Source of the DNA: Candidatus Dormiibacterota bacterium
Lineage (GTDB): Bacteria; Chloroflexota; Dormibacteria; Dormibacterales; Dormibacteraceae
Length of the DNA: 41,220 nucleotides
Direction of reading: 5' to 3'
Assembly (NCBI GenBank): GCA_955652705.1
Contig: CATPBK010000120.1
Span: 1-41,220 of the forward strand
In this document: in pieces, positions 5,952-13,899 of the stretch
How the letters are laid out: each line of letters begins with the position of its first letter
Position numbering within the stretch: the stretch's first letter is position 1
The notes under the pieces: generated by a model
Database searches by the model: none
Seen by the model: the letters and a program-made list of their open reading frames with translations, nothing else
What the model was told of the DNA's origin: nothing
Program-made: the position numbers and the translations under genes

Positions 5952-7346
5952 TCTTTCTTTTGCCTGGAACGTGGCCCAGGGCGCGCCCTCGACCGGCTGG
6001 TAACCGCCGGCCTCGAGGTCGGGCAGCCAGTCGCCCGGACCGTCCGAGTAGACGACCAGCTGCGCGCAGCCTTTGCGGAGAGCCTGGCGGGTCTCGCCCG
6101 CGGCGCCGCGGCTGCGCCAGAAGGCTGAGTTCGTCGACGGGTAAGGCGTTGCCGGCAGGAGGCCGGTGTCCAGGTAAAGCCAGGGCTGGTCGCCCAGGAT
6201 GAGGAGCCGGCTGCCGTCGGTTTGCAACTGGCTTCTCAGGAGCTCGGCTTCGAGCGGGCGGCGCCCGGCCACCCCGGGGAACCACTCCGAGTAGGACTGC
6301 CAGGACTTGCCGCCCGTCATGTAGGCGAACCAGTTGCCGTAGAAGGCAGGCGCCTGTGCGTAGGAGAAGTTCGGTGCCCAGGCACTCCGGCCCGCGGTCT
6401 GCCAGGCCGGGAGGACGACGGTGAGCTGGGCGGCCAGAAGCAGGCTCGCGGCAGCCGCCGGAATGACCGCCCACCGCCAGCGGAACCGCGCCGCCAGGAG
6501 CGCCAGGCCGAAGGCAAGCGCTGGGATCGCCTCGTGCGCGTAGTGCGTCAGCTCGCGCGGCGCCAGGCTGGCGCCGGCCAAGGACGCCGGCAGCCAGATC
6601 GCCAGCAGCCGGCCGGCTGGCGTCCGGGCGGCCCCAAGGCCCAGTCCGGCGACGACCGCGAACGTCCCCAAGCGGGCGAGGACCGGCGCCAGGCTGCCGC
6701 CGTTGGCCCAGAGCAAGTAGGCGCGCTCGGCGGGCAGGACCAGCTGGACGAAGGCAGCCAGGGAGCCCTCCATCCAGAGCATGCCCAGGACCGCGACCAG
6801 CGCGGTCAACCCGCCCGCGGCTGCGGCGGCGAGCCGCCTGTCCAGGCTGAGCGGCACCAGCAAGGCCAGTCCGTCGAATGCGAAGGAAGGCCGCGTCGCC
6901 ACCGTCAGTCCGAGCAGTGCGCCGGCCAGGAACGCCCCCGGCAGCCGGCCCGTGAACGCCAAGCGCAAGGCTGCCAGGAAGAGTGGCAGTGCCGCCAGCT
7001 CCACGTTCAAGAGGTCACCGTCCAGGGTCGGGACCGAGAGGGCAAAGCCGGTCAGCGCGCCGGCCAGCACAGCGGGCCAGGGCTGCGCCACCTGGCGCGT
7101 GATCTCGAAAGTGAGCAGCGCGGCCGCCGCTACCGCCAGCGTCGCCGCCAGCTGGACTACGACGTGGTAGCGGTCGGCGCCGAGCAGCAGCAGGAGGCGG
7201 TAAAGCCAGTAGATCCCCGGCGGGCTGTTGTCGAAGATGCCCGCGTAAAGGGGGATGCCCTTCGACGTGGCCCAGGCGACAACTGTGAAAAGCCCGTCGT
7301 CGGGATGCCAGCGCGGCTCGGAGAGGCTGGGCAGCCGGATGAGCAC
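5937..7346 (-). CDS. GT-C (GT39/ArnT-like) membrane glycosyltransferase
   Basis: About 469 residues, mostly hydrophobic segments separated by short loops. The first extracytoplasmic loop holds the family signature: WHPDDGLFTVVAW with the acidic pair, then GIPLYAGIFDNSPPGIYWLYR, where the Asp and paired Pro are typical of dolichyl- or polyprenyl-phosphate-sugar transferases of the GT39/GT83 type. The C-terminal soluble region contains LGDQPWLYLDTG. It probably moves a sugar from a polyprenyl carrier to an envelope acceptor; sugar and acceptor are unknown. The only in-frame canonical start is a GTG at 7346, yet the frame is open upstream and reads as a continuing hydrophobic helix (IGLALGVVL) back to a stop, so the N-terminus is uncertain. 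Confidence 0.8.
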   Translation of the reverse strand: MLIRLPSLSEPRWHPDDGLFTVVAWATSKGIPLYAGIFDNSPPGIYWLYRLLLLLGADRYHVVVQLAATLAVAAAALLTFEITRQVAQPWPAVLAGALTGFALSVPTLDGDLLNVELAALPLFLAALRLAFTGRLPGAFLAGALLGLTVATRPSFAFDGLALLVPLSLDRRLAAAAAGGLTALVAVLGMLWMEGSLAAFVQLVLPAERAYLLWANGGSLAPVLARLGTFAVVAGLGLGAARTPAGRLLAIWLPASLAGASLAPRELTHYAHEAIPALAFGLALLAARFRWRWAVIPAAAASLLLAAQLTVVLPAWQTAGRSAWAPNFSYAQAPAFYGNWFAYMTGGKSWQSYSEWFPGVAGRRPLEAELLRSQLQTDGSRLLILGDQPWLYLDTGLLPATPYPSTNSAFWRSRGAAGETRQALRKGCAQLVVYSDGPGDWLPDLEAGGYQPVEGAPWATFQAKERGPAC

Positions 7347-7389
7347 GACTCCGAGCGCGAGGCCGATTCGCGGGTGAGTGATCCCTTAT

Positions 7390-8202
7390 CTATAAGCGCT
7401 GCCGGCGCGGGCCGTGCCATAGCCCCACCGCGACCGCCACGCCGACCGCCGCGACCACGGCCGAGTCACCGACGTCGAGCGCCCACGTCGCAAGCTGGGC
7501 GCCCGAATCATGCAGGAGCCAGGCGGCGGTGAGCATGGCGATCCCGTCGATCGAGTCCCAGAGCGTGTGCAGCGCCACGACCAGGACGAAGGCGCCCGCC
7601 ACGCCGAGCCGCGCCCGCAACCGCCGGGTCGCGCGGGCGCCGGCGAATAGCACCCCGCCGAGAATCGCCGTCCAGAGGCCGTGACCCAGTGGCGCCGTGG
7701 CGCCGCGCAGCAGCTCGCTGCCGACCAGGTTCGTCAGCGACCAGCCGTTGGTGAAGGCGTTCAACGCGTAGCCGCTGCTCTCGAAGGCCGCGTAGCCGAA
7801 GCCAATCGCGGCCCCCAGCAGGATCCCGTCGCGGATCTGGAAGTGCCTGAGCCCACGAGCGAAGGCGACCAGGACGGCGAGCTTGGCCGCCTCCTCGATC
7901 AGCCCCACCTCCAGGTACGTGAAGGTCCCGGCCCCCAAGAGCCAGTGCTCGAAGAGAGCCGCGCCCAGGATGCCGAGCACTCCACCGGTGACGAACGCGG
8001 ACGCGAGCCTCGAGGCCGTGAACGCGGTGCCGGCTCTCTGGCCGAACAGCCAGGCCACGACCGTGACCGGCACGAGGAACGTCCCCAGCAGGATCACGGT
8101 GGGGACCAGGATCGAGTTCCCGGTGAGGGCGGTGATCGCCACGGCCAGGAGCCAGAGGCCACCGCCGGTTCCGAAAAGCCTCAGCGAACGCGCCGTGGTC
8201 AT
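7390..8202 (-). CDS. PrsW-like intramembrane metalloprotease
   Basis: About 270 residues with roughly eight hydrophobic segments. The PrsW/CPBP hallmarks are present in order: EVGLIEEAAKLAVLV (EExxK), GFGYAAFESSGY (FxxxE-like), APLGHGLWTAI with its His, and VALHTLWDS (HxxWD). PrsW-type proteases cleave membrane anti-sigma factors or similar substrates. Here the substrate is unknown, but two membrane-anchored sigma-factor partners occur later in the window. I prefer the ATG at 8202; a TTG at 8211 is the alternative. It lies 43 nt upstream of the glycosyltransferase on the same strand and is divergent from the two-component pair. Confidence 0.85.
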   Translation of the reverse strand: MTTARSLRLFGTGGGLWLLAVAITALTGNSILVPTVILLGTFLVPVTVVAWLFGQRAGTAFTASRLASAFVTGGVLGILGAALFEHWLLGAGTFTYLEVGLIEEAAKLAVLVAFARGLRHFQIRDGILLGAAIGFGYAAFESSGYALNAFTNGWSLTNLVGSELLRGATAPLGHGLWTAILGGVLFAGARATRRLRARLGVAGAFVLVVALHTLWDSIDGIAMLTAAWLLHDSGAQLATWALDVGDSAVVAAVGVAVAVGLWHGPRRQRL

Positions 8203-8338
8203 GACACCCAATTGGATGGGCGCGGGCTTGAAAGGTCCTGGGAGCGACTTGTGGGTTCCCTGGGAGCCGGCCGGGCCCAGCTGGTCCCCAGCCGAGTCTC
8301 AGCAAACTCCAAGGAAACAGCGGCACGATGCATAGCAA

Positions 8339-9034
8339 ATGGCAGCCGATGCGCAGCGGGTCCTGGTCGTCGACGATGAGCTGAACATCACGGAGCTGGT
8401 CGCGATGGCGCTCCGCTACGAGGGGTTCGGCGTGGAGACGGCGCTCACCGGCCGCGACGCGCTGGCCAAGGTCGAGTCATTCAAGCCCGCTCTCGTAATA
8501 CTCGACGTCATGCTGCCCGATATCGACGGCCTCCAGGTCCTCCGCCGCCTCACCGCGGCGGGCCGCAAGGTGCCGGTCATCTTTCTCACGGCCCGCGACT
8601 CGACCGAAGAGAAGATCCACGGCTTGACCATCGGGGGCGACGACTACGTAACCAAGCCCTTCAGCCTGGAAGAGCTGATCGCGCGCGTGCGCGTCGTGCT
8701 GAGGCGCCACTCCAATGGCGCGTCAGCACGCGAGCAGCTGCGCCTGGCTGACCTCGAGCTGGACGACGAGGCGCACGAGGTCCGCCGGGCCGGGCAGTCC
8801 ATCGAGACGACGCCGACCGAGTACCGCCTGCTGCGCTACCTGCTGATCAACGCGGGTCGCGTCTTGACGCGAAGCCAGATCCTGGACCACGTCTGGAACT
8901 ACGACTTCGGCGGCGACGCCAGCGTGCTGGAGACGTACATCTCGTACCTGCGGCGCAAGGTCGACAAGTTCGATCCGCCCCTCATTCACACGGTCCGCAG
9001 CGTGGGTTACGTGATGCGCGCGCCCCGGCCGTGA
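8339..9034 (+). CDS. OmpR/PhoB-family response regulator
   Basis: A 231-residue regulator. The receiver domain (about 6-118) has the acidic pair Asp12-Asp13, phospho-acceptor Asp56 (LVILDVMLP), Thr84 (FLTARD) and Lys106 (TKPF). The C-terminal winged helix (about 135-229) has TPTEYRLLRYLL, DHVWNYDFGGDASVLETYISYLRRK and HTVRSVGYVMR. This layout matches the MprA/TcrX/TrcR type of high-GC Gram-positives. The ATG has no good Shine-Dalgarno. Its stop overlaps the kinase start, so regulator and kinase are one operon. It is divergent from the PrsW-like gene, a possible target. Confidence 0.95.
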   Translation: MAADAQRVLVVDDELNITELVAMALRYEGFGVETALTGRDALAKVESFKPALVILDVMLPDIDGLQVLRRLTAAGRKVPVIFLTARDSTEEKIHGLTIGGDDYVTKPFSLEELIARVRVVLRRHSNGASAREQLRLADLELDDEAHEVRRAGQSIETTPTEYRLLRYLLINAGRVLTRSQILDHVWNYDFGGDASVLETYISYLRRKVDKFDPPLIHTVRSVGYVMRAPRP

Positions 9035-10458
9035 CCCTCTCGCTGCGAGCGCGGCTGCTGCTCGCGGTCGTGCTCCTGGTCCTCTTCGGTCTCGTCGTGG
9101 CCGACATCGCGACCTACGTTGCGCTGCGCTCCTACATGGTCCAGCGGGTGGACGACCAGCTTCGCAGCACCGGGCCCAACGCGATTTCGCTGCTCAACGG
9201 ACCTGGCATGCCGGGGCCGGGGGACCACCACGGTGGCCCGGGCGGGCCTTCGCGCGATCTTCCGACCGGCACCTATGTCGCGCTCTTCACGCCGCAAAAC
9301 AGCCTGATCAGCGAGAAGACGATCTACGTGACAACGCCGGCCACGACGAACGCCAAGCCCAACCTGCCGAAGACATTGCCCAACGCCGGGCCCGACGTCA
9401 TCACGCTGCTTGACGCCAGCGGCAGCGACGCCACGCCCTACCGCGTCATGGTCGAATCGCTCGACCAGGCTGGTGGCGACTTTCTGGTGGTGGCGGTGCC
9501 TCTCAGCGATGTCCAGTCCACCTTGAGCGGCCTGCTCACCCTGGAAGGGCTGATCGGCAGCGCGGTCCTTCTCGCCAGCGGGGCGCTCGCCCTCTGGATC
9601 GTGCGCTCCGGACTCCGGCCGCTCGACCGCATGGGTGATACGGCCGCCGCGATCGCGGCCGGCGACCTGAGCCGGCGCGTCTCGCCGGCGACCTCCCAGA
9701 CGGAGATCGGGCGGCTGGGCCTGGCCTTGAACGCGATGCTGGCCCAGATCGAAGAGGCCTTCGACGAGCGCACCCGCACGGAGAACCGGCTGCGTCGCTT
9801 CATCGCGTCGGCGTCCCATGAGCTGCGCACGCCGCTGACCTCGATCCGCGGCTACTCCGAGCTGCTCCGGCGCCGGCCGAATCTGCCTCAGACCGAGGTC
9901 GAATCGGCCCGCCACCGGATTGAGGACGAGGCGATCCGGATGGGCGTGCTGGTGGACGACCTCCTGCTGCTCGCCCGCCTCGACCAGGGCCGGCCCCTGG
10001 ACAGGCAGCCGGTCGACCTCCGCGGCATCCTTCACGACGCGAGCGGCGACGTGGCGGTTACGGCGCCCGACCGGCAGCTAACGGTGGAGGCGCCTCATCC
10101 GGTCGTGGTCTATGGCGACGACCTCCGGCTCCGGCAGGTGGTCGGCAACCTGGTCCGCAACGCGGTGGTGCACACGCCGCCGGAAACGCCTGTCGAAGTC
10201 AGGCTTGCGCAGGAAAACGGGCACGCTCTTCTCACCGTGACCGACCACGGTCCGGGCTTGACCGAGGACGAGCGGCGGCGGGTCTTCGAGCCCTTCTATC
10301 GCGCCGACCCCGGCCGCAGTCGCGACCGCGGCGGGTCAGGGCTCGGCCTCTCCATCGTGGCCGCCGTCGTGGCCGCCCACGGCGGCAAGGTGGAGGCTCG
10401 ACCAACCGACGGCGGCGGCGCAACTTTCCGCGTCGAGCTGCCGCTGGCCGCCTCCTGA
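9031..10458 (+). CDS. Membrane sensor histidine kinase (HAMP, HisKA, HATPase_c)
   Basis: A 475-residue kinase starting at a GTG that overlaps the regulator stop by 4 nt. Transmembrane helix 1 is at about 8-30, an extracytoplasmic sensor at 31-165 with a Gly/Pro/His patch (GPGDHHGGPGGP), helix 2 at about 170-192, and HAMP to about 245. The phospho-acceptor is His263 in ASHELRTPLTS. The ATPase domain has the N box GNLVRNAVVHTP, DHGPGL and GGSGLGLSIV. The overall plan is that of MprB/TcrY-like kinases. The His/Gly-rich patch could bind a metal ion, but this is speculative. It phosphorylates the regulator encoded immediately upstream. Confidence 0.95.
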   Translation: MTLSLRARLLLAVVLLVLFGLVVADIATYVALRSYMVQRVDDQLRSTGPNAISLLNGPGMPGPGDHHGGPGGPSRDLPTGTYVALFTPQNSLISEKTIYVTTPATTNAKPNLPKTLPNAGPDVITLLDASGSDATPYRVMVESLDQAGGDFLVVAVPLSDVQSTLSGLLTLEGLIGSAVLLASGALALWIVRSGLRPLDRMGDTAAAIAAGDLSRRVSPATSQTEIGRLGLALNAMLAQIEEAFDERTRTENRLRRFIASASHELRTPLTSIRGYSELLRRRPNLPQTEVESARHRIEDEAIRMGVLVDDLLLLARLDQGRPLDRQPVDLRGILHDASGDVAVTAPDRQLTVEAPHPVVVYGDDLRLRQVVGNLVRNAVVHTPPETPVEVRLAQENGHALLTVTDHGPGLTEDERRRVFEPFYRADPGRSRDRGGSGLGLSIVAAVVAAHGGKVEARPTDGGGATFRVELPLAAS

Positions 10459-10497
10459 CGTGAAATAAGACGGGCTGGACAACGGCTTACAGTTTCC

Positions 10498-11400
10498 GTG
10501 AGCATCCAACAGAAGCCGGCTTCCATCGCCGCCAAGGCCGGGATGGGCGCGGTCCACGTCGCCGTGACCGACCGCGAACGTGCGCTTCGTTTCTACCGGG
10601 ACGTCGTCGGCCTGAGCCCGATCTCCGAGAGCGCTGCTGCCTTGAGCCTCGGCGCCGGCGGGCGCGAGGTGGTCCGTCTCTTCCCGGGAGCGACGGGCCC
10701 GGTCCAGCCCCACCGGACCGGCCTCTACCACCTGGCGATCGTGCTGCCCAGCCGCCGCGAGCTGGCCCGCGTCGTGGCCAGGCTCTTCACGCTTCGCTAC
10801 GACAACTACCCGACCGACCACGTGATGACCAAGGCGGACTACCTCTCCGACCCCGACGGGAACGGCCTCGAGATCTACGCCGAGACGCCCGAGGACGGGA
10901 CCATGCTGATGGCCAACGGCACTTTCGAAGCCCGCGACAACCAGGGCAACCTGCGCTCGGGCCGCGACCCGATCGACCTGGACCAGCTCTTCGCTGAGCT
11001 GGCGCCCGACGATCGCCTGGACGTCCCGCTTCCTGAGGCCGCCAAGATGGGCCACGTCCACCTCCACGTCAGTGACCTGGACGCGGCGGTGCGCTTCTAT
11101 CACGAGCTGGTCGGCTTCGACGTGATGGGGCTTGCACCCCGGATGGGCGCCGCCTTCCTCTCCGCCGGCGGCTACCACCACCACCTCGGCCTCAACACCT
11201 GGGCGGGCCAGGGCGTGCCGCCCGCTCCGGCCGGCACCGCCGGGCTGCGGCGATTCACCATCGAGCTCCCCACCCGCGCGGACCTGGATCAGGTGCTCGT
11301 GAGGCTACGGACGGCAGGAATCGCGATGTCCGAGGCCCCGGACGGCGGCCATGAGGTCACCGACCCGTCCGCCAACCTGGTTCACCTCACGACGGCGTAA
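10498..11400 (+). CDS. Two-domain VOC dioxygenase (CatE-like) with degenerate second metal site
   Basis: A 300-residue protein with two vicinal-oxygen-chelate halves; the start is a GTG 39 nt after the kinase gene. Domain 1 has a plausible metal triad: His20 (AVHVAV), His78 (GLYHLAI) and Glu125 (GNGLEIYAE). Domain 2 opens with MGHVHLHVSDLDAAVRFY and contains GGYHHHLGLNTW, but where the window-start paralogue has GLYHVAI and NGLEF this one has GLRRFTI and ANLVHL, so the second His and the Glu are lost. If it is an enzyme, the active site is probably in domain 1. The substrate is unknown. Its last 14 bp overlap the convergent peroxiredoxin gene. Confidence 0.85.
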   Translation: MSIQQKPASIAAKAGMGAVHVAVTDRERALRFYRDVVGLSPISESAAALSLGAGGREVVRLFPGATGPVQPHRTGLYHLAIVLPSRRELARVVARLFTLRYDNYPTDHVMTKADYLSDPDGNGLEIYAETPEDGTMLMANGTFEARDNQGNLRSGRDPIDLDQLFAELAPDDRLDVPLPEAAKMGHVHLHVSDLDAAVRFYHELVGFDVMGLAPRMGAAFLSAGGYHHHLGLNTWAGQGVPPAPAGTAGLRRFTIELPTRADLDQVLVRLRTAGIAMSEAPDGGHEVTDPSANLVHLTTA

Positions 11401-11962
11401 CGGAGCTGGCCAGCCAGGCCAGCACTTCGTCCGCGTGCCGGTCGGGCGGGAAGACCGGGTAGAAGACGTGCTCGATGACGCCGTCCCGCAGTACCAGGCT
11501 GAGCCGCTTGATCAGCGTCATCCCGGCGATCTCGAAAGTAGGCAGGCCCAGCCGCTTGGTGACGACCAGGTCCTGGTCGCTGAGCACCTGGAAAGGCAGG
11601 CGGAGCCGCTCCACCAGCTCCCGCTGATAGGCCGGGTCCTGGGTGCTCAGGCCGAACACCTCCGCGCCCAGCTGCCGCAGCTCGGCGTGGTGATCGCGGA
11701 AGCCGCACGACTCCGGGGTGCAGCCGCGAGCGCCTGGGATCGAGTCCCAGCCCGCGGGCATGTCTTCACCAGGGCGGCCCGTCCGCGGATAGCAGTAGAC
11801 GATGGCAAGGCCCGGGACCAGCGAGAGGTTCACTTCGCCGCCGGCGGTCGACGCCAGGGCGACGTCCGGCATCCTGAGCCCGGGCAGGTGCCTCGCGGCC
11901 CCGTCGTCGACAGGGACGGGCAGGTCTGCCGGCAGGACCGTCGGGTCGAAGGCACTCGTCAT
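11387..11962 (-). CDS. Peroxiredoxin (AhpC/TSA, BCP-like)
   Basis: A 191-residue thioredoxin-fold peroxidase; I start at the ATG at 11962 (MTSAFDPTVL), since the longer form runs into the neighbouring dehydrogenase gene. After VYCYPRTGRPG comes GCTPESCGFRDHHAEL, with Cys81 as likely peroxidatic residue and Cys86 five residues later as candidate resolving residue, the arrangement of atypical two-Cys BCP proteins. VFGLSTQDPAYQRELVERL and PFQVLSDQDLVVTKRLGLP complete the fold. It reduces peroxides with a thiol donor. Its start is 7 nt from the mmsA stop, so they are probably co-transcribed. Confidence 0.9.
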   Translation of the reverse strand: MTSAFDPTVLPADLPVPVDDGAARHLPGLRMPDVALASTAGGEVNLSLVPGLAIVYCYPRTGRPGEDMPAGWDSIPGARGCTPESCGFRDHHAELRQLGAEVFGLSTQDPAYQRELVERLRLPFQVLSDQDLVVTKRLGLPTFEIAGMTLIKRLSLVLRDGVIEHVFYPVFPPDRHADEVLAWLASSVTPS

Positions 11963-11969
11963 TGGGTTG

Positions 11970-13397
11970 TCACCAGCGTGAGATGAACATCTTCTTGCGT
12001 GTGTAGAAGTCGATGCCATCGGTGCCGTGCACGTGGAGGTCGCCGAAGAAGGAGCCCTTCCAGCCGGAGAACGGAAAGAACGCGAACGGCTGCGCGACCG
12101 GCACGTTGACGCCGATCATGCCGGCGTCGACCTGCTCCCGGAACTGGCGCGCTGCCTTCCCAGAGCGCGTGAAGATCACCGCCATGTTGCCCAGCGACAT
12201 CCGGTTGGCCTGGCCGATCGCCTCCTCCAGCGTGGCGGCGTGGGAAACGGAGAGCACCGGGCCGAAGATCTCGTCGCGGCCGACTGCCATGCTGTCTGAC
12301 ACCCGGTCGAGCACCGTTGGGCCCAGAAAGAAGCCCGGCCGGTTGGTCTGGCTCCGGCCGTCGAGCAGCACGACCGCGCCTTCCGCGGCGCCCCGCTCGA
12401 TGTAGCCGGCGACCCGGTCCCGGTGTTCGGCCCGGATCAGCGGGCCCACGTCGACGCCCGGCTCGGCGCCGGGCCCGACTTTCAGCGCGGCCGCTCGAGC
12501 CAGGAGCGGTTCCAGCAGCGAACCCGAGGCCTCACCGACGGCGACCGCCACGCTGCCCGCCAGGCAGCGCTCGCCGGCGTTGCCGAAGGCGGAGCCGAGG
12601 ATCGCCGGTACGGCCGCCTCGAGGTCAGCGTCCGGCATCACCACGATGTGGTTCTTGGCGCCGCCCAACGCCTGCACGCGCTTGCCTTGAGCCGCGGCGA
12701 CCTCGTAGACGTGGCGGGCGACCGGGGCCGAGCCGACGAACGAGATCGCGGCCACCGCCGGGTTCGTGAGGAGCGCGTCGACCACCGGCCCGGCGCCGTG
12801 GACCAGGTTCAGGACTCCGGGCGGGAAACCCGCCTCGGTGAAGAGCTCGGCCAGCCGGACCGCGCCCAGGGGGGTGCGCTCCGAAGGCTTCAAGACGAAG
12901 GTGTTCCCCGCCACGACCGCCAGCGGGAACATCCAGAGCGGGATCATCACCGGGAAGTTGAACGGGGGCACCCCCGCCACCACGCCGAGCGGGAAGCGGT
13001 AGAGGTCCTGGTCGACGCCGCTGGAGACGTCGCGCAGGGTACGGCCCTGAAGCAGGGTGGGCGCGCCGCAGGCGAAGTCGACCACCTCGACGCCGCGGCG
13101 GACCTCGCCGCGCGCCTCTTCGAGGGTCTTGCCGTGGTGGCGGGTGACGATCTGGGCGAGATCTTCGAAGCCTTCTTCGAGCCGTGCCTTGAAGCTGAAC
13201 ATGAGACGCACTCGCTCCATGACCGGCGTCCGCGACCAGTCCTTGTAGGCAGTCTCAGCCGCCGCCACCGCGGCGGCGACCGCGTCAGGCCCCGAGAGCG
13301 GGACCTGCTCGATGACCTCGCCCGTGGCCGGGTCGTAGACCGGCAGCGTGTCCGCCTCCGGCCGCAGCCATTCGCCTCCGATCAGGTTCGGGATCAT
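11970..13397 (-). CDS. mmsA: CoA-acylating methylmalonate-semialdehyde dehydrogenase
   Basis: A 475-residue aldehyde dehydrogenase of the MmsA/IolA type, which converts methylmalonate or malonate semialdehyde to propionyl- or acetyl-CoA with NAD+, in valine, thymine or inositol breakdown. Recognised by FPLGVVAGVPPFNFPVMIP, FVGSAPVARHVYE, VQALGGAKNHIVVMPDADL and the catalytic Cys278 in GNAGERCLAG. The usual catalytic Glu of hydrolytic family members is replaced in the LGGAKN stretch, as expected for CoA-acylating enzymes. The length is slightly shorter than the common 490-500. The ATG at 13397 overlaps a divergent ATG at 13396 on the other strand. There is no obvious Shine-Dalgarno. Confidence 0.93.
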   Translation of the reverse strand: MIPNLIGGEWLRPEADTLPVYDPATGEVIEQVPLSGPDAVAAAVAAAETAYKDWSRTPVMERVRLMFSFKARLEEGFEDLAQIVTRHHGKTLEEARGEVRRGVEVVDFACGAPTLLQGRTLRDVSSGVDQDLYRFPLGVVAGVPPFNFPVMIPLWMFPLAVVAGNTFVLKPSERTPLGAVRLAELFTEAGFPPGVLNLVHGAGPVVDALLTNPAVAAISFVGSAPVARHVYEVAAAQGKRVQALGGAKNHIVVMPDADLEAAVPAILGSAFGNAGERCLAGSVAVAVGEASGSLLEPLLARAAALKVGPGAEPGVDVGPLIRAEHRDRVAGYIERGAAEGAVVLLDGRSQTNRPGFFLGPTVLDRVSDSMAVGRDEIFGPVLSVSHAATLEEAIGQANRMSLGNMAVIFTRSGKAARQFREQVDAGMIGVNVPVAQPFAFFPFSGWKGSFFGDLHVHGTDGIDFYTRKKMFISRW

Positions 13398-13449
13398 GAG
13401 TGAACTAGATTTGAGAGTAACTTCATCCGGCAACTCGGAGGGCTTAAAC

Positions 13450-13878
13450 GTGGCTGTTGAGAGCAGGGCGGACGCGGTCTGGCACGGCAACCTGATGGAA
13501 GGCGGCGGCACAGTCAAGCCGGCGTCCGGGGCGTTCGGCGAGCTGCCCATCAGCTGGGAGAAACGCGCGAACAGCCGGGAGGGCGCCACCAGCCCGGAGG
13601 AGCTCCTGGGCGCCGCCCACGCCGCCTGCTTCGCGATGGCGCTCGCGAACGGTCTCACCCAAGGCGGGCATCCACCCGATCAGCTGGCGACCTCGGCGAG
13701 GGTCGGGTTCCAGGCCGGCCAGGGGATCACGGGAATCCACCTCCAGGTGCGAGGCCGGGTCCCCGGGATGGACGCCGGCGCCTTCCGGGAGGCCGCTGAG
13801 GCGGCCAAGTCCACCTGCCCGGTCTCCAAGGCGCTGACCGGCGTCGAGATCACGCTCGAAGCCGAGCTTGAAAGTTGA
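13450..13878 (+). CDS. OsmC-family peroxidase
   Basis: A 142-residue OsmC protein. I start at the GTG at 13450 because GGAGGG lies 7 nt upstream and it gives the family's usual length and N-terminus (ADAVWHGNLMEGGGTV). An ATG at 13396 in frame would overlap the divergent mmsA start. The two redox Cys of the family are present: Cys60 in GAAHAACFAMAL and Cys123 in KSTCPVSKAL. It reduces organic hydroperoxides as a homodimer with shared active sites. The 52-bp gap to mmsA must hold both promoters. Confidence 0.92.
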   Translation: MAVESRADAVWHGNLMEGGGTVKPASGAFGELPISWEKRANSREGATSPEELLGAAHAACFAMALANGLTQGGHPPDQLATSARVGFQAGQGITGIHLQVRGRVPGMDAGAFREAAEAAKSTCPVSKALTGVEITLEAELES

Positions 13879-13899
13879 GCGGGAAGTTCTCACTTGAAA

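Noticed and set aside
6222-7532. 436-codon plus-strand open frame opposite the glycosyltransferase
   Set aside because: Gln/Arg/Gly-rich with no hydrophobic or domain pattern, whereas the minus strand encodes a clear GT-C protein.
12423-13403. 326-codon plus-strand open frame opposite mmsA
   Set aside because: Antisense of a highly conserved enzyme; Asp/Arg/Gly-rich without recognisable features.
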